Position numbers and translations under genes: made by a program. Shown here piece after piece: positions 16,275 through 24,504 of a stretch of DNA of 64,000 nt. The DNA is from Paraburkholderia hayleyella (GTDB lineage: Bacteria > Pseudomonadota > Gammaproteobacteria > Burkholderiales > Burkholderiaceae). The stretch covers positions 620,001 to 684,000 of the forward strand of contig NZ_QPES01000002.1 of assembly GCF_009455685.1 (NCBI RefSeq), read 5' to 3'. The notes below the pieces were generated by a model that searched no databases, was not told where the DNA came from, and saw nothing but the letters and a program-made list of their open reading frames with translations. The stretch's first letter is position 1, and each line of letters starts with the position of its first letter.

Positions 16275-16715
16275 ATGCAAGTCCAGCCATGCGCCTATTT
16301 TCGTGGCCGTTGCGAGGAAGCACTCGAGTTTTATGCGAAACAACTGGACGCTGAAATTCAGGTCAAGGTTTATTTCAAGGACATGCCGGAGCCGCCCGCA
16401 GGCTTTCCCATGCCGCCCCCCGGCTGCGAAAACAAGATTGTTTACGCCTGCATGAAGATTGGCGATTCGGTGCTGATTGCATCTGATTCGACGCAAGCGG
16501 ATTCCGACCAGCCCATCAACGCCGAAATCAATTTCAGCCTGAACCTGATTGCCGATGACGTGGCGACAGGCAAGCGTTACTTCAACGCCTTAAGCAAAAA
16601 AGGCCGCGTCGTCACCCCCTGGACCACCACGCCCGCTACCGAAGGTTTCGGCATGGTGGTCGACCAGTTCGGGATTCACTGGATGGTGTTCGTGCCCACC
16701 ACGTCGACACAGTAA
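16275..16715 (+). CDS. VOC family protein (PhnB/glyoxalase-like)
   Basis: Vicinal oxygen chelate fold protein of 146 residues, PhnB/YjdN-like (3-demethylubiquinone-9 methyltransferase-like). Beginning MQVQPCAYFRGRCEEALEFYAKQL, it has the beta-alpha-beta-beta-beta modules, with CMKIGDSVLIASDS at the end of the first and EGFGMVVDQFGIHWMV at the end of the second. Metal ligands are partly replaced, as in PhnB proteins, which often lack a full metal site. GGGAG-like sequence (TTGGGAGATTCACC) precedes the ATG. It converges on the FUSC exporter gene. Substrate unknown. Confidence 0.88.
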   Translation: MQVQPCAYFRGRCEEALEFYAKQLDAEIQVKVYFKDMPEPPAGFPMPPPGCENKIVYACMKIGDSVLIASDSTQADSDQPINAEINFSLNLIADDVATGKRYFNALSKKGRVVTPWTTTPATEGFGMVVDQFGIHWMVFVPTTSTQ

Positions 16716-16748
16716 GCGGCCACCGGATACGTCTGGCGCGGCTGATAT

Positions 16749-18008
16749 TTAGCGGCCCAGGCCGGACTGCGCCGGCAGGCGCCTCACACGTTGCTCGATA
16801 TGCCAGTTGGGCCCCGTCTCGAGCAGCAGCGCACGCAGCCGCTCGACCTGTTCCGCCAGACGCTGTCCCAGCCAATACGGGCCTTGCAACTCAGGCGCCA
16901 GGTGCACGGCCAGCCCCGGCGCGATGCTCGCAGCAAGACGTGCCGGCGGCATCTCGAGCGGCTTGGCCGCCGTAAAGCGCAAGGCGCGGGCCATTGCCAG
17001 CAGCGTGCCACGCACGGCACGCACCTCGTCGCCGCACTGGCTGGCAAACGCCAGGCGCACCGCGTCTTGCTGTAAAAACGTGCCCATCGCAATCATTTCG
17101 AGCGCGCTGAGCGCCGACCGGTGCAGGCGCTGAATCTCTTCAAGCTGCGCTTGCGCTACATGAATCTCCTTGGCCACCGAAGGCAGCAACGAGCGCAGTT
17201 GCACCAGGCGGGTATTCAAACGCAAAAAAATCTTGAGCTTCGCCTCGCTGGACAGCGGCGTGTCATCCAGCAAATACGCGTAGAGCCTGGCGCAGTCGCG
17301 CAGGTTGTCGGCTAGCAGATAACGCCACGAATACGTGGCATGAAGCGGCAGGGCAAACGAAAACGCCAGCGCAATCACGATTCCGATCAGCACATTCAGC
17401 GTGCGCCACAGGCCCGTACCGATCAGGTTATCGCCATGGCCCGCGACGATGCACATCGTAATCGCGGTCAGGAGCGCGATATAGCCCGCTTTGCCTATCG
17501 CATACCAGGAACAGATGGCAGCCACGATCGACATCAAGACATAGGTCAGCGGCAGCGAGCCCAGCAGGTTTTGCTGCACGATCAGCACGAGCCCAAACCC
17601 CGCGCCCAGCAGCGTGCCCACGGCCCGTTCCGCGGCTTTCTTGCGGATATTGCCGTGGTGCTGCAGGCCACCGATCACCACCAGCAAGGTCACCGAAGCC
17701 CAGATGCCATGCGGCACATCAATGCCCGTCGTCGCCAGAATCGACACGAGCATGGCGAGACCCACACGCGTACTGTGGATCAGCCGGGCGTAGCGGTAAC
17801 GGTAAAACGGCGAAGCGAGGCTGCGCCAGAGCCGCCTGAGTGGCACGAACTGACCGGGCCGCCCGCTCAGGCGCATGAAACGCTTGAGACGTGGAGCCAG
17901 ACGGCTGCTTACCGCCTCCTCTGCAGCACGAGGCGCAGGCTGTGCCGCGGCATCGGCAGCAGAGGCAGAGGCACGATCACGTTCAGGGCCAGAATCGGGC
18001 GAAGCCAT
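16749..18008 (-). CDS. FUSC family inner-membrane transporter
   Basis: A 419-residue membrane protein of the fusaric acid resistance/aromatic acid exporter superfamily. A soluble, Ala-rich N-terminus is followed by a bundle of hydrophobic helices (about residues 85-235), including IDVPHGIWASVTLLVVIGGLQ and the conserved RAVGTLLGAGFGL motif. The C-terminal 180 residues form a helical cytoplasmic domain. Shorter than full two-bundle FUSC proteins (about 650-700). It lies 94 bp downstream of a spermidine-synthase-like gene on the same strand and may be co-transcribed, so export of an amine or aromatic acid is possible; this is inference only. Confidence 0.85.
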   Translation of the reverse strand: MASPDSGPERDRASASAADAAAQPAPRAAEEAVSSRLAPRLKRFMRLSGRPGQFVPLRRLWRSLASPFYRYRYARLIHSTRVGLAMLVSILATTGIDVPHGIWASVTLLVVIGGLQHHGNIRKKAAERAVGTLLGAGFGLVLIVQQNLLGSLPLTYVLMSIVAAICSWYAIGKAGYIALLTAITMCIVAGHGDNLIGTGLWRTLNVLIGIVIALAFSFALPLHATYSWRYLLADNLRDCARLYAYLLDDTPLSSEAKLKIFLRLNTRLVQLRSLLPSVAKEIHVAQAQLEEIQRLHRSALSALEMIAMGTFLQQDAVRLAFASQCGDEVRAVRGTLLAMARALRFTAAKPLEMPPARLAASIAPGLAVHLAPELQGPYWLGQRLAEQVERLRALLLETGPNWHIEQRVRRLPAQSGLGR

Positions 18009-18102
18009 ACGGAGAGATCCGAAAAAAGCAGGACGCGAATGGGCACGAGGCGGTGTCTAGCCCCCAGGCGTCTGGCATCTGCAACGCCCTTCGTTCCTTC
18101 GT

Positions 18103-19047
18103 TTAAATCGAAAACGTGGGCCCGCTTTGTCCCGACGCTTCACGCAGGCCTTTGAGCCATTTGCGTGCCGGTAAGCCCAGGGTGTCTTCGATCAGTTTTG
18201 CCCGCGCTTGCAGCGCGGCAAAGGGCACCTCCAGCGCCGGGCCGGAAAACGCCAGCGCCACGCGGTTGCCGTCGTGCACTTCAGGCAAAGCGATGACACG
18301 GCCGTCGAAGGCTTCTTTCAGGCGCTTCATGTTGCGCACGAAATCGGGATGGTCGCCAAACAGGTTCACCGTCATCACACCCGCGCTGCCGAGGCAAGCC
18401 CGTGCGGCGCGATAAAACGCCACGCTATTTAACACCGGGCCGCGCGCTTTGGCGTCGTAGACATCGACTTGCAATGCACCCGTCGTACCGTGATTCGCGC
18501 GATCAGTCACAAAATTCCATGCATCGGTTTCGTGCACCGTCAGACGGGCATCGTCGGCGGGCAGCCCGAACATCGTGCGCGCGGCCACGACCACCGCCGG
18601 ATTCAGCTCAATCGCATCGACGCTCGCCCGTTTTAAATAGCGGTGCGTGAATTTGGTCAACGCCGCCGCGCCCAGCCCCAGTTGCACGATGCGCGCAGGC
18701 GTTTCAAGAAACAGCAGCCAGGCCATCATCTGCTGCACGTATTCGAGTTCGATGTGGTCGGGCTTTTTCAGCCGCATCGCGCCTTGCACCCATTCCGTGC
18801 CGAAATGCAGATAGCGCACGCCCGCCGTTTCAGAAAACGTCACGGGAGCAAAACGCGATTTTGCCGAAGGGGTCACAGGAGGAGGCGCATCGGCAAAATC
18901 ATCGTCATGCTGCGCGCGGGTTTTGCTGCGGGAGGAGCGTCGTTGCGCATCCTGGGCCTTGGCCGTACGGCCGCCAAGAGCGCGTGCCTCGGCGCTGGCG
19001 CGCCGGATCAGTTTCGTCATGTGAAGAGGTCGCGTCAAAGACGCCAT
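18103..19047 (-). CDS. Spermidine synthase-like (polyamine aminopropyltransferase fold) protein
   Basis: A 314-residue Rossmann-fold protein of the spermidine/spermine synthase superfamily. After a basic, low-complexity N-terminus the core shows RYLHFGTEWVQGAMRLKKPD, YVQQMMAWLLFLETPARIVQLGLGAAALTKF (nucleotide loop), VDAIELNPAVVVAARTMFG (acidic end of strand 2), and ALQVDVYDAKARGPVLNSVAFY. The usual catalytic segment (G)GGDG is QLGLGAAAL here and the later D of DxYD becomes VDVYDAKARGP, so polyamine synthesis cannot be assumed; many such proteins are unassigned methyltransferase-like homologues. An alternative start is ATG 19020 (MTKLIRRASAEA). FUSC gene follows. Confidence 0.8.
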   Translation of the reverse strand: MASLTRPLHMTKLIRRASAEARALGGRTAKAQDAQRRSSRSKTRAQHDDDFADAPPPVTPSAKSRFAPVTFSETAGVRYLHFGTEWVQGAMRLKKPDHIELEYVQQMMAWLLFLETPARIVQLGLGAAALTKFTHRYLKRASVDAIELNPAVVVAARTMFGLPADDARLTVHETDAWNFVTDRANHGTTGALQVDVYDAKARGPVLNSVAFYRAARACLGSAGVMTVNLFGDHPDFVRNMKRLKEAFDGRVIALPEVHDGNRVALAFSGPALEVPFAALQARAKLIEDTLGLPARKWLKGLREASGQSGPTFSI

Positions 19048-19100
19048 TTTTTAATCGAACGAGAGGATAGCATTCGCTGGGCTATGTCACGGCCATGCCG

Positions 19101-19140
19101 TTGGCACAGCGCAGGTTTATATCACGATGCGATATAATTT
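19101..19140 (+). promoter_or_regulatory. Promoter/operator region before the HPP gene
   Basis: A TATAAT hexamer (19133-19138) overlaps the palindrome TATATC-N7-GATATA (19118-19136), which suits a dimeric repressor such as the MarR protein encoded at the end of this unit. Downstream are three TTACAG repeats (19175-19192). No well-placed -35 is seen (TTGGCA at 19101 is too far). Confidence 0.4.
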
Positions 19141-19294
19141 CGCGCGGTTTTGCCGTTGAGTCCTTGACGCTTCGTTACAGTTACAGTTACAGCCAGCACC
19201 AGGCTCGCCTGGTTCACCTGATAGCGTCCTGCTTGCTGTTTCGTTGCGCCTTTCTCCCTCCCTGTCTCTTGCCCCCTGCTTTTTTATTCCGACC

Positions 19295-20488
19295 GTGTTC
19301 CGTTCCGCTCTTGTCCGCTGGCTCTCCCGCTTTGTGCCCAGCCCCCTCACCGTGGGCTGGCCCGAGCGCCTGAGATCCTGCCTCGGCGCTTTATTTGGCA
19401 TCGCCTTCACCGGTACGATGATGCATCTGTTGCTCGGGCCTGCCGCCCATATTCCACTTCTCGTCGCGCCCATGGGCGCTTCGGCCGTGCTGCTATTCGC
19501 CGTTCCCGCCAGCCCACTGGCGCAGCCGTGGTCCATCATCGGCGGCAATCTCATCGCGGCCACGGCGGGCGTCGCCTGTGCGAGCTGGATCGCTACCCCC
19601 ATCCTCGCAGCAGCGCTGGCCGTCGCCCTGGCGGTCGGCGCGATGTTTGCCCTGCGCTGTGTTCATCCGCCATCGGGCGCGGTCGCCCTGACCGCAGTTC
19701 TGGGAGGGCCCGAGATTCACGCGCTCGGCTATCACTTTGTCGCTACGCCGATCGCACTCCAGTCAGCGTTGCTGCTGTGCGCAGCGCTCGTCTATCACGC
19801 CGTGACTGGGCATCGCTATCCGCACGCGGCTCCTCAAGCCTCGAGCCCAGGCCCCGCGACCACGGCAACCACGGCTGGAACGGTGAGGCCCCATGACGGC
19901 TTCACGCGCGCGGACCTCGAAGCGGTGCTCAAGCAGCGCGGCGAACTGCTCGATATCGATCCTGGCGATCTGGAAGCCCTTCTGCGCGATGTCCAATTGC
20001 AGGCCTATGCCCGCACGTTCAGCGAGCTGACTTGCGCGGACATCATGTCGCGCACGCTGGTCTCGGTTTCGGCGACAACCCGCGCGACAACGGCATGGGA
20101 GCTGCTGCAACAGCGCCATATCAAGGCGCTCCCCGTCACCGACGAGAAGCAGCATGTCATCGGCATCGTGACGCGCGCCGATCTCATCAATGCGCATATT
20201 CCAGGCGCCGCGTCAGAGCAGCCGCCGTCCATGCGGCGCGGGTTCCAGCGCTGGTTCAAGCGCCGCGCCGCCACCGCCCCCCAGATCGGCACGCTGATGA
20301 CCGTCGTCGTTCAGACAGTCGACAGCACCACCCCGATCGTCGAATTAGTCCCGGTGTTCGCCAACTACGGGCACCACCATATTCCGGTTCTGGACGCGGA
20401 CAAGCGGCTAGCCGGAATGATCACGCAAGCCGATCTCATCGCGGGCCTGTATCGCCAGCGCGCGGCCCAGCAACAACGCATAGCCTAG
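19295..20488 (+). CDS. HPP family membrane protein with C-terminal CBS pair
   Basis: A 397-residue protein combining an N-terminal HPP integral-membrane domain (about residues 25-165; four hydrophobic helices; signature CVHPPSGAVALTAVLGG) and two CBS domains (about 240-300 and 320-390: IMSRTLVSVSATTRATTAWELLQQRHIKALPV, and IGTLMTVVVQTVDSTTPIVELVPVFANYGHHHIPVLD). HPP proteins include plastid nitrite transporters; CBS pairs sense adenine nucleotides and often gate transport. The start is taken as GTG 19295; a TTG 51 bp upstream is also in frame. A MarR regulator gene follows 39 bp downstream, so the two likely form one unit. Substrate unproven. Confidence 0.88.
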   Translation: MFRSALVRWLSRFVPSPLTVGWPERLRSCLGALFGIAFTGTMMHLLLGPAAHIPLLVAPMGASAVLLFAVPASPLAQPWSIIGGNLIAATAGVACASWIATPILAAALAVALAVGAMFALRCVHPPSGAVALTAVLGGPEIHALGYHFVATPIALQSALLLCAALVYHAVTGHRYPHAAPQASSPGPATTATTAGTVRPHDGFTRADLEAVLKQRGELLDIDPGDLEALLRDVQLQAYARTFSELTCADIMSRTLVSVSATTRATTAWELLQQRHIKALPVTDEKQHVIGIVTRADLINAHIPGAASEQPPSMRRGFQRWFKRRAATAPQIGTLMTVVVQTVDSTTPIVELVPVFANYGHHHIPVLDADKRLAGMITQADLIAGLYRQRAAQQQRIA

Positions 20489-20527
20489 CGCCATGGCGCA
20501 TGGCCACCCGGATTCGATGGAGTTCCC

Positions 20528-20941
20528 ATGAAAACGCGTTCGCGCAGCTTGAACAAGGCGGACTTCGAGCAGCTCTCCGAGTTTCGCTATCAGATGCGGC
20601 GTTTCGAGCGCTTCTCTGAACAGGCCGCCCAGGGCGAAGGCATTACGCCGCTGCAATATCTGCTGCTTTTGCATATCAGGGGTTATCCCGGGCGCGACTG
20701 GGCCACGGTTGGTGAACTGGCGCAACGGCTCCAGGCGCGGCATCACAGCGTTGTCGCACTAGTGTCTCGCAGCGAGGCGCTCGGCCTCGTGCGCAGAAAG
20801 ATCAGTGAGCTGGATCGCCGCCAGATCGAGGTTCATCTGCAACCCGCAGGCGAGCAGCTGCTCGCCCGTCTCGCCGGGATACACCGTGCCGAGCTCAAAT
20901 CGCTCAAAGGGGCCTTTACCGTGCCGCAAATTGACGGCTGA
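20528..20941 (+). CDS. MarR family transcriptional regulator
   Basis: Winged-helix regulator of 137 residues. The wHTH is visible in TPLQYLLLLHIRGYPGRDWATVGELAQRLQARHHSVVALVSRSEALGLVRRKISELDRRQIEVHLQPAGEQLL, with the conserved D.R in the wing (SELDRRQ). It lies 39 bp after the HPP-CBS gene, same strand, and probably regulates that unit through the TATATC-N7-GATATA palindrome at 19118-19136 (inference). It converges on the DNA glycosylase gene; the 23 bp between the two stops hold no terminator. Confidence 0.9.
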   Translation: MKTRSRSLNKADFEQLSEFRYQMRRFERFSEQAAQGEGITPLQYLLLLHIRGYPGRDWATVGELAQRLQARHHSVVALVSRSEALGLVRRKISELDRRQIEVHLQPAGEQLLARLAGIHRAELKSLKGAFTVPQIDG

Positions 20942-20964
20942 TTCATGACTGATTCATGGCTGAT

Positions 20965-21462
20965 TCACGCGAGACAATCGTGCAAGGCGCGCCACGCCGC
21001 CAGCTTGGCCGCATACGGCAGCGCCGCATATGCGGGGCTGCTCGATGGCAGTTTGAGAATTCGATACTGGCTGATCCGCGCGCCGAGCGCGCGTTCGCCA
21101 ATCTTCGCCGCCGTGTTGCCGTTGAACGCAATCGCCACGAGATGGGGCAGCGTTGCCACTAGCGCGCTGAGGTCATTGCTCGCCAGATCGCGCAGATTGC
21201 TATCGAGACTGCCCGCGCGCCGCGCCTCGGCCACGACATCCCATAAGCCGATGCGATATTGCAGCAACGTGCGCAAGCGTTCGGTGTATTCCATGCCGCT
21301 CAGGTTCTCGCCAATCACCTCGCCGACCAGGTGCCAGAACCGGTTTTGCCGGTGGGCGTAGTACTGGTTGTGCGCCAGCGAGACCTCTCCGGGCAGGCTG
21401 CCCAGCACAAGCACCTTCGTGTTCGAGTCAACAACCGGAGAGAAGCAACGCTTGAATGTCAT
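20965..21462 (-). CDS. DNA-deoxyinosine/uracil glycosylase (UDG superfamily, family 6 type)
   Basis: Base-excision enzyme of 165 residues from the uracil-DNA glycosylase superfamily, HDG (hypoxanthine-DNA glycosylase)/family 6 subgroup. The first motif is LVLGSLPGEVSLAHNQYYAHRQNRFW, where the Asn of the HRQN segment is the expected catalytic residue, and the second is LPSSSPAYA. It removes deaminated purines or uracil from DNA. The start ATG at 21460-21462 overlaps the ubiC stop as ATGA, so the two genes are translationally coupled. An upstream in-frame extension of 41 residues lies inside ubiC and is unlikely. Confidence 0.88.
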   Translation of the reverse strand: MTFKRCFSPVVDSNTKVLVLGSLPGEVSLAHNQYYAHRQNRFWHLVGEVIGENLSGMEYTERLRTLLQYRIGLWDVVAEARRAGSLDSNLRDLASNDLSALVATLPHLVAIAFNGNTAAKIGERALGARISQYRILKLPSSSPAYAALPYAAKLAAWRALHDCLA

Positions 21463-22103
21463 GACGTCCTGTCTTGCTCCATGGCTGGCATGTCTGAAGA
21501 GGGCTGTGGCTGATGCAGCTGATGTGGCCGATATGGCCGATTTCCCCACTGCGCCAGATGCGCCCAGAGTGCGGGCAAAAAACACTCGGTCACCATCAGC
21601 GGTGCGCCATGGCGCTCGAAAACCGAACGCCGCGCCACCAGCGCATGCGGGCAGGCACCGTCGAGCGCATGCGCCGCGAGGTCATAAAGCGGATGCCGCG
21701 CGGAGATGCGGCGGCTGACCAGCGGCGAACGCAGCACGCTGCTATCGCTATACAGCAGTTCCGCCAGGGGACGCGTGCGCAAGCGCCGGATGGCTTGCCA
21801 GATGCCCCGGCTCGCGGCCAGCGGCACCACGCTGTGCGCCGCGACATAGGGCACCCCCGCCACCGCCAGCACCACTTCGCGCGACCAGACCGGCGCGCGT
21901 TCAGCCACGGCGAGCGAGGCGGATTCGTCAGCCCAGGCTTGGGCGACGGCCTCATGAGTCACCCGCACGCTGACCGCACCCAGCGTGCGCAGATGAGCGG
22001 TCAGCGACCCCTCGCGCGTCAGCCAGTCTTTCTGTGCGGGCGTGAAACCAGGTAAAAGCGCAACGCGCCAGTGGGCGTCGGCGGCATCGAAGCGGATCGG
22101 CAT
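21459..22103 (-). CDS. ubiC: Chorismate--pyruvate lyase
   Basis: Converts chorismate to 4-hydroxybenzoate and pyruvate, the first step of ubiquinone synthesis. The protein (214 residues from MPIRFDAADAHWRVAL) carries the family pattern GSLTAHLR, WSREVVLAVAGVPYVAAHSVVP, PLAELLYSD, and HALVARRSVFERHGAPLMVTECFLPALW with the C-terminal Glu. A Gln/Pro/His tail follows. Three in-frame ATGs are close together (22160, 22112, 22103). A TATAAT sits only a few bases before 22103, so transcription may begin almost at the start codon. The stop overlaps the next gene's ATG by 4 bases, coupling ubiC to the DNA glycosylase. Confidence 0.9.
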   Translation of the reverse strand: MPIRFDAADAHWRVALLPGFTPAQKDWLTREGSLTAHLRTLGAVSVRVTHEAVAQAWADESASLAVAERAPVWSREVVLAVAGVPYVAAHSVVPLAASRGIWQAIRRLRTRPLAELLYSDSSVLRSPLVSRRISARHPLYDLAAHALDGACPHALVARRSVFERHGAPLMVTECFLPALWAHLAQWGNRPYRPHQLHQPQPSSDMPAMEQDRTS

Positions 22104-22207
22104 GGGCGGCATTATAGGGCCCACCCCAATGCGCAATCCAGGGGGCAACGGATAAGCCAACCGGAGCGGCCTGACCGAGGCGACTCATCACGGCAAGCCA
22201 TAACAAA

Positions 22208-22253
22208 ACGGCGGGGTTTTTGCCTCGTCATGACGCAAAAAACCCCGCCGCTT
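22208..22253 (-). terminator. Rho-independent terminator of the glycosyltransferase gene
   Basis: Long stem CGGCGGGGTTTTTGC/GCAAAAAACCCCGCCG (one extra A in the right arm) around an inner palindrome CGTCATGACG. On the minus strand it is followed by TTTTGTTA. It lies 127 bp beyond the glycosyltransferase stop, after the 12-bp repeat array. Confidence 0.85.
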
Positions 22254-22320
22254 CAATCATTGATTCAATCCATTCCATTCGCTCGAACCACAACCGGCGT
22301 CATGCACAACGCCGCGAGCC

Positions 22321-22380
22321 CTATCGCTGGCCCTATCGCTGGCCCTATCGCTGGCCCTATCGCTGGCCCTATCGCTGGCC
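22321..22380 (-). repeat. Five perfect 12-bp repeats that carry in-frame stop codons
   Basis: Unit CTATCGCTGGCC, five exact copies, directly next to the glycosyltransferase stop (22381-22383). On the minus strand each unit reads GGC CAG CGA TAG, and 12 is a multiple of 3, so every unit repeats an in-frame TAG. Confidence 0.97.
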
Positions 22381-24249
22381 CTATTCCTGCACCCCTCCCG
22401 CATAACGCCGAGCGACGATGCCCTCCACCTGGGTTTTGACATCGTGAACAAGCGGCTCCCAGATGCCCGGCGCGGGCTGCCGCAACAGCTCAACCGAGTC
22501 GTACCAATTCGCCTCCCCCTCCCAGCACCAGTGCGAGACATAATCGAGCAACGCGAACACCGGGTAACCGAGCGCCCCCCCCAAGTGCAATGGCGCGCTA
22601 TCTATCGTCACCAGAAGATCAAGCGCATTCAGATGAGCGGCCACGTCGTCAAAACCGTTGCGGTAATACGAGGTCAGATCGCGGACCGGATAGCCCTTTT
22701 GCTGTAGCGCCGCGACGTCCTTTTCCTGCCCCGGCACCAGGGCATAAAACACCACGCCTGGCATCTGGAGCAGTTGCTCAAGCTGATCCAGCGGAATCGA
22801 ACGCTGCAAATTGCGCCGATGCGTCGCGTTACCAGACCAGACGAGGCCAATACGCAATGCCTTCGGATCCACCTCTTGCGCCTGGATCAGATTGCGCCAA
22901 ACGATCGAACGGCCCGCATCCGCCTCCAGATAGGGCTGACCCTGGACATCGTCTGGCTCCAGCTTCAGCACGAAGGGCAAACTCATCATGGGCAAGCTGT
23001 AATCAGGACGGCCTGGCAAGCCCTCTTCCAGCGCCACGCAATCTGCGTAAAAACGCTGGAACAATTCCTTCAGCGGACGGCGGCACGCCAGCACCAGCCG
23101 CCCACCTTCAGCCCGAACCCTGTCTGCAAGCCGCGGGACAAACCGCACCATCTGGATATCGTCGCCGCTGCCTTGCTCGCTGTAGACCACAAGGATCCGG
23201 CCCGCGAGCGGTTCATTCGTCCAGCGCGGATAGCGGCTTGACATCAGCATGACCGCGTTGGTGTCTTCGCGGCCCTTGCTAGACAGGCGCTCTTCGTAAA
23301 GCATCCAGCCTATGGGCCAGTCGCCGCGCCGCAAGGAGAGTTCGGCCAGGTCGACTGCAATTTGAGTGTCACCCGGGCGCCGTGTGAGTGCCATCTCCAG
23401 CTTGACTTCGGCTTCTTTATACAGCCCTTGCTCGATCTCATAGCCACCCATTGCCGCCAGCGCCGCGCCGTTCTCCGGTGCGAGCAGCCAGGCATCGCAC
23501 ATGGTCTCCTCGGCGGCCTTGGCGTCACCGCTTTGCCATTGCGCATAGCTGAGCTGCCATGAGATTTCGGTATTGCCGGGCTCTCGGGACAGCACGTCGC
23601 GGCACAGGTGCGCCATCGCCTCCCAGTCATGCTGACGGCGATAGACCAGCGCCAGTTGCAACGGCAGCGCGGGATGCACCGCCGGATCAAGCGCATAGGC
23701 GCGCACCAGTGCCGCATCGTGCTCGGCCTCGATCAGCTCGTCTTGCGGCGACATCCTGGCGAGCGTCTGTGAGAGCCACCATGGCCTGCGTGCATCATCC
23801 GGGGCCGCCGCCTCGAGTGCTCGCAGCAAATGAGCTGCCGCACCATGCGCCTCGCATTCATCACCAAGACGCACAATCCACGCGATGACTTCTTCAAATG
23901 TTTGTCCCTGTACCGCTTTGCTGCTGTACTCGCTCGCGTGGGCGGTATCGCCTAGCCCATCGGCAAACAGCGCGAGACGGGCGTAACGCGCGCCGGGCTG
24001 CATGTCACTTTGCGTCAGCGATGCCAGTTGATAAGCCTCCTCGAAGTAAGTCGCGCTCGCGTTCAGGTCCGCCAGGAGCTGGAGCGCTTCTTCGGTAATC
24101 GGGAGCGACACGGCATAGGCCCGGGCGGCCTTGAATCCTTGCGTTTTGAGGAGTAACCAGAGGTGGAAAACCGGATCGGCCAGCGGAACTGTAACGGCTT
24201 GGTCTGATGGGATTTCTGGCTGGGCTTCTTCTAACACGGACTGTGACAT
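22381..24249 (-). CDS. TPR-repeat glycosyltransferase (GT9/heptosyltransferase-like)
   Basis: A 622-residue soluble protein. About residues 40-370 are tetratricopeptide-like helical repeats (for example WEAMAHLCRDVLSREPGNTEISWQLSYAQWQ and YKEAEVKLEMALTRRPGDTQIAVDLAELSLRRGDW). The C-terminal third is a glycosyltransferase with heptosyltransferase/OGT-like features: IGLVWSGNATHRRNLQRSIPL, FYALVPGQE, and DLLVTIDSAPLHLGGALGYPVFALL for nucleotide-sugar binding. Proteins of this build glycosylate flagellin or other surface proteins or LPS. Start MSQSVLEEAQ is chosen over an upstream extension lacking TPR character. The gene stands alone; substrate unknown. Confidence 0.85.
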   Translation of the reverse strand: MSQSVLEEAQPEIPSDQAVTVPLADPVFHLWLLLKTQGFKAARAYAVSLPITEEALQLLADLNASATYFEEAYQLASLTQSDMQPGARYARLALFADGLGDTAHASEYSSKAVQGQTFEEVIAWIVRLGDECEAHGAAAHLLRALEAAAPDDARRPWWLSQTLARMSPQDELIEAEHDAALVRAYALDPAVHPALPLQLALVYRRQHDWEAMAHLCRDVLSREPGNTEISWQLSYAQWQSGDAKAAEETMCDAWLLAPENGAALAAMGGYEIEQGLYKEAEVKLEMALTRRPGDTQIAVDLAELSLRRGDWPIGWMLYEERLSSKGREDTNAVMLMSSRYPRWTNEPLAGRILVVYSEQGSGDDIQMVRFVPRLADRVRAEGGRLVLACRRPLKELFQRFYADCVALEEGLPGRPDYSLPMMSLPFVLKLEPDDVQGQPYLEADAGRSIVWRNLIQAQEVDPKALRIGLVWSGNATHRRNLQRSIPLDQLEQLLQMPGVVFYALVPGQEKDVAALQQKGYPVRDLTSYYRNGFDDVAAHLNALDLLVTIDSAPLHLGGALGYPVFALLDYVSHWCWEGEANWYDSVELLRQPAPGIWEPLVHDVKTQVEGIVARRYAGGVQE

Positions 24250-24424
24250 AGCGGGATCAATAAAATGAGAGGTCGCGCGGGTGGCGGAGCGGTAAATTTT
24301 CAAAAAAATTTGAACGCGCACAGAATACGGGCATGTGTGCGAATGCCATCCTATAAATGGCCGCCTCACGGCAGACAGCTGGCAGACAGCTCCCGTTACG
24401 TCTCACCCTACCTTGCACCGCCAA

Positions 24425-24475
24425 TAAAAAACGGTGACACCTGAACCGCACTTCACTCAGGTTGTCACCGTTTTT
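24425..24475 (-). terminator. Terminator after htpG
   Basis: Long near-perfect stem, AAAAACGGTGACA-CCTGA against TCAGGTTGTCACCGTTTTT with one bulged base, located 30 bp past the htpG stop. T-runs occur on both outer flanks, so it works in either direction. Confidence 0.85.
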
Positions 24476-24504
24476 GCACACCGAATCGGGCATGCCGCGC
24501 GGAT

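Noticed and set aside
22321..22380. Possible CRISPR array
   Set aside because: Units are 12 bp with no spacers between them, so it is a minisatellite; no cas genes are nearby.
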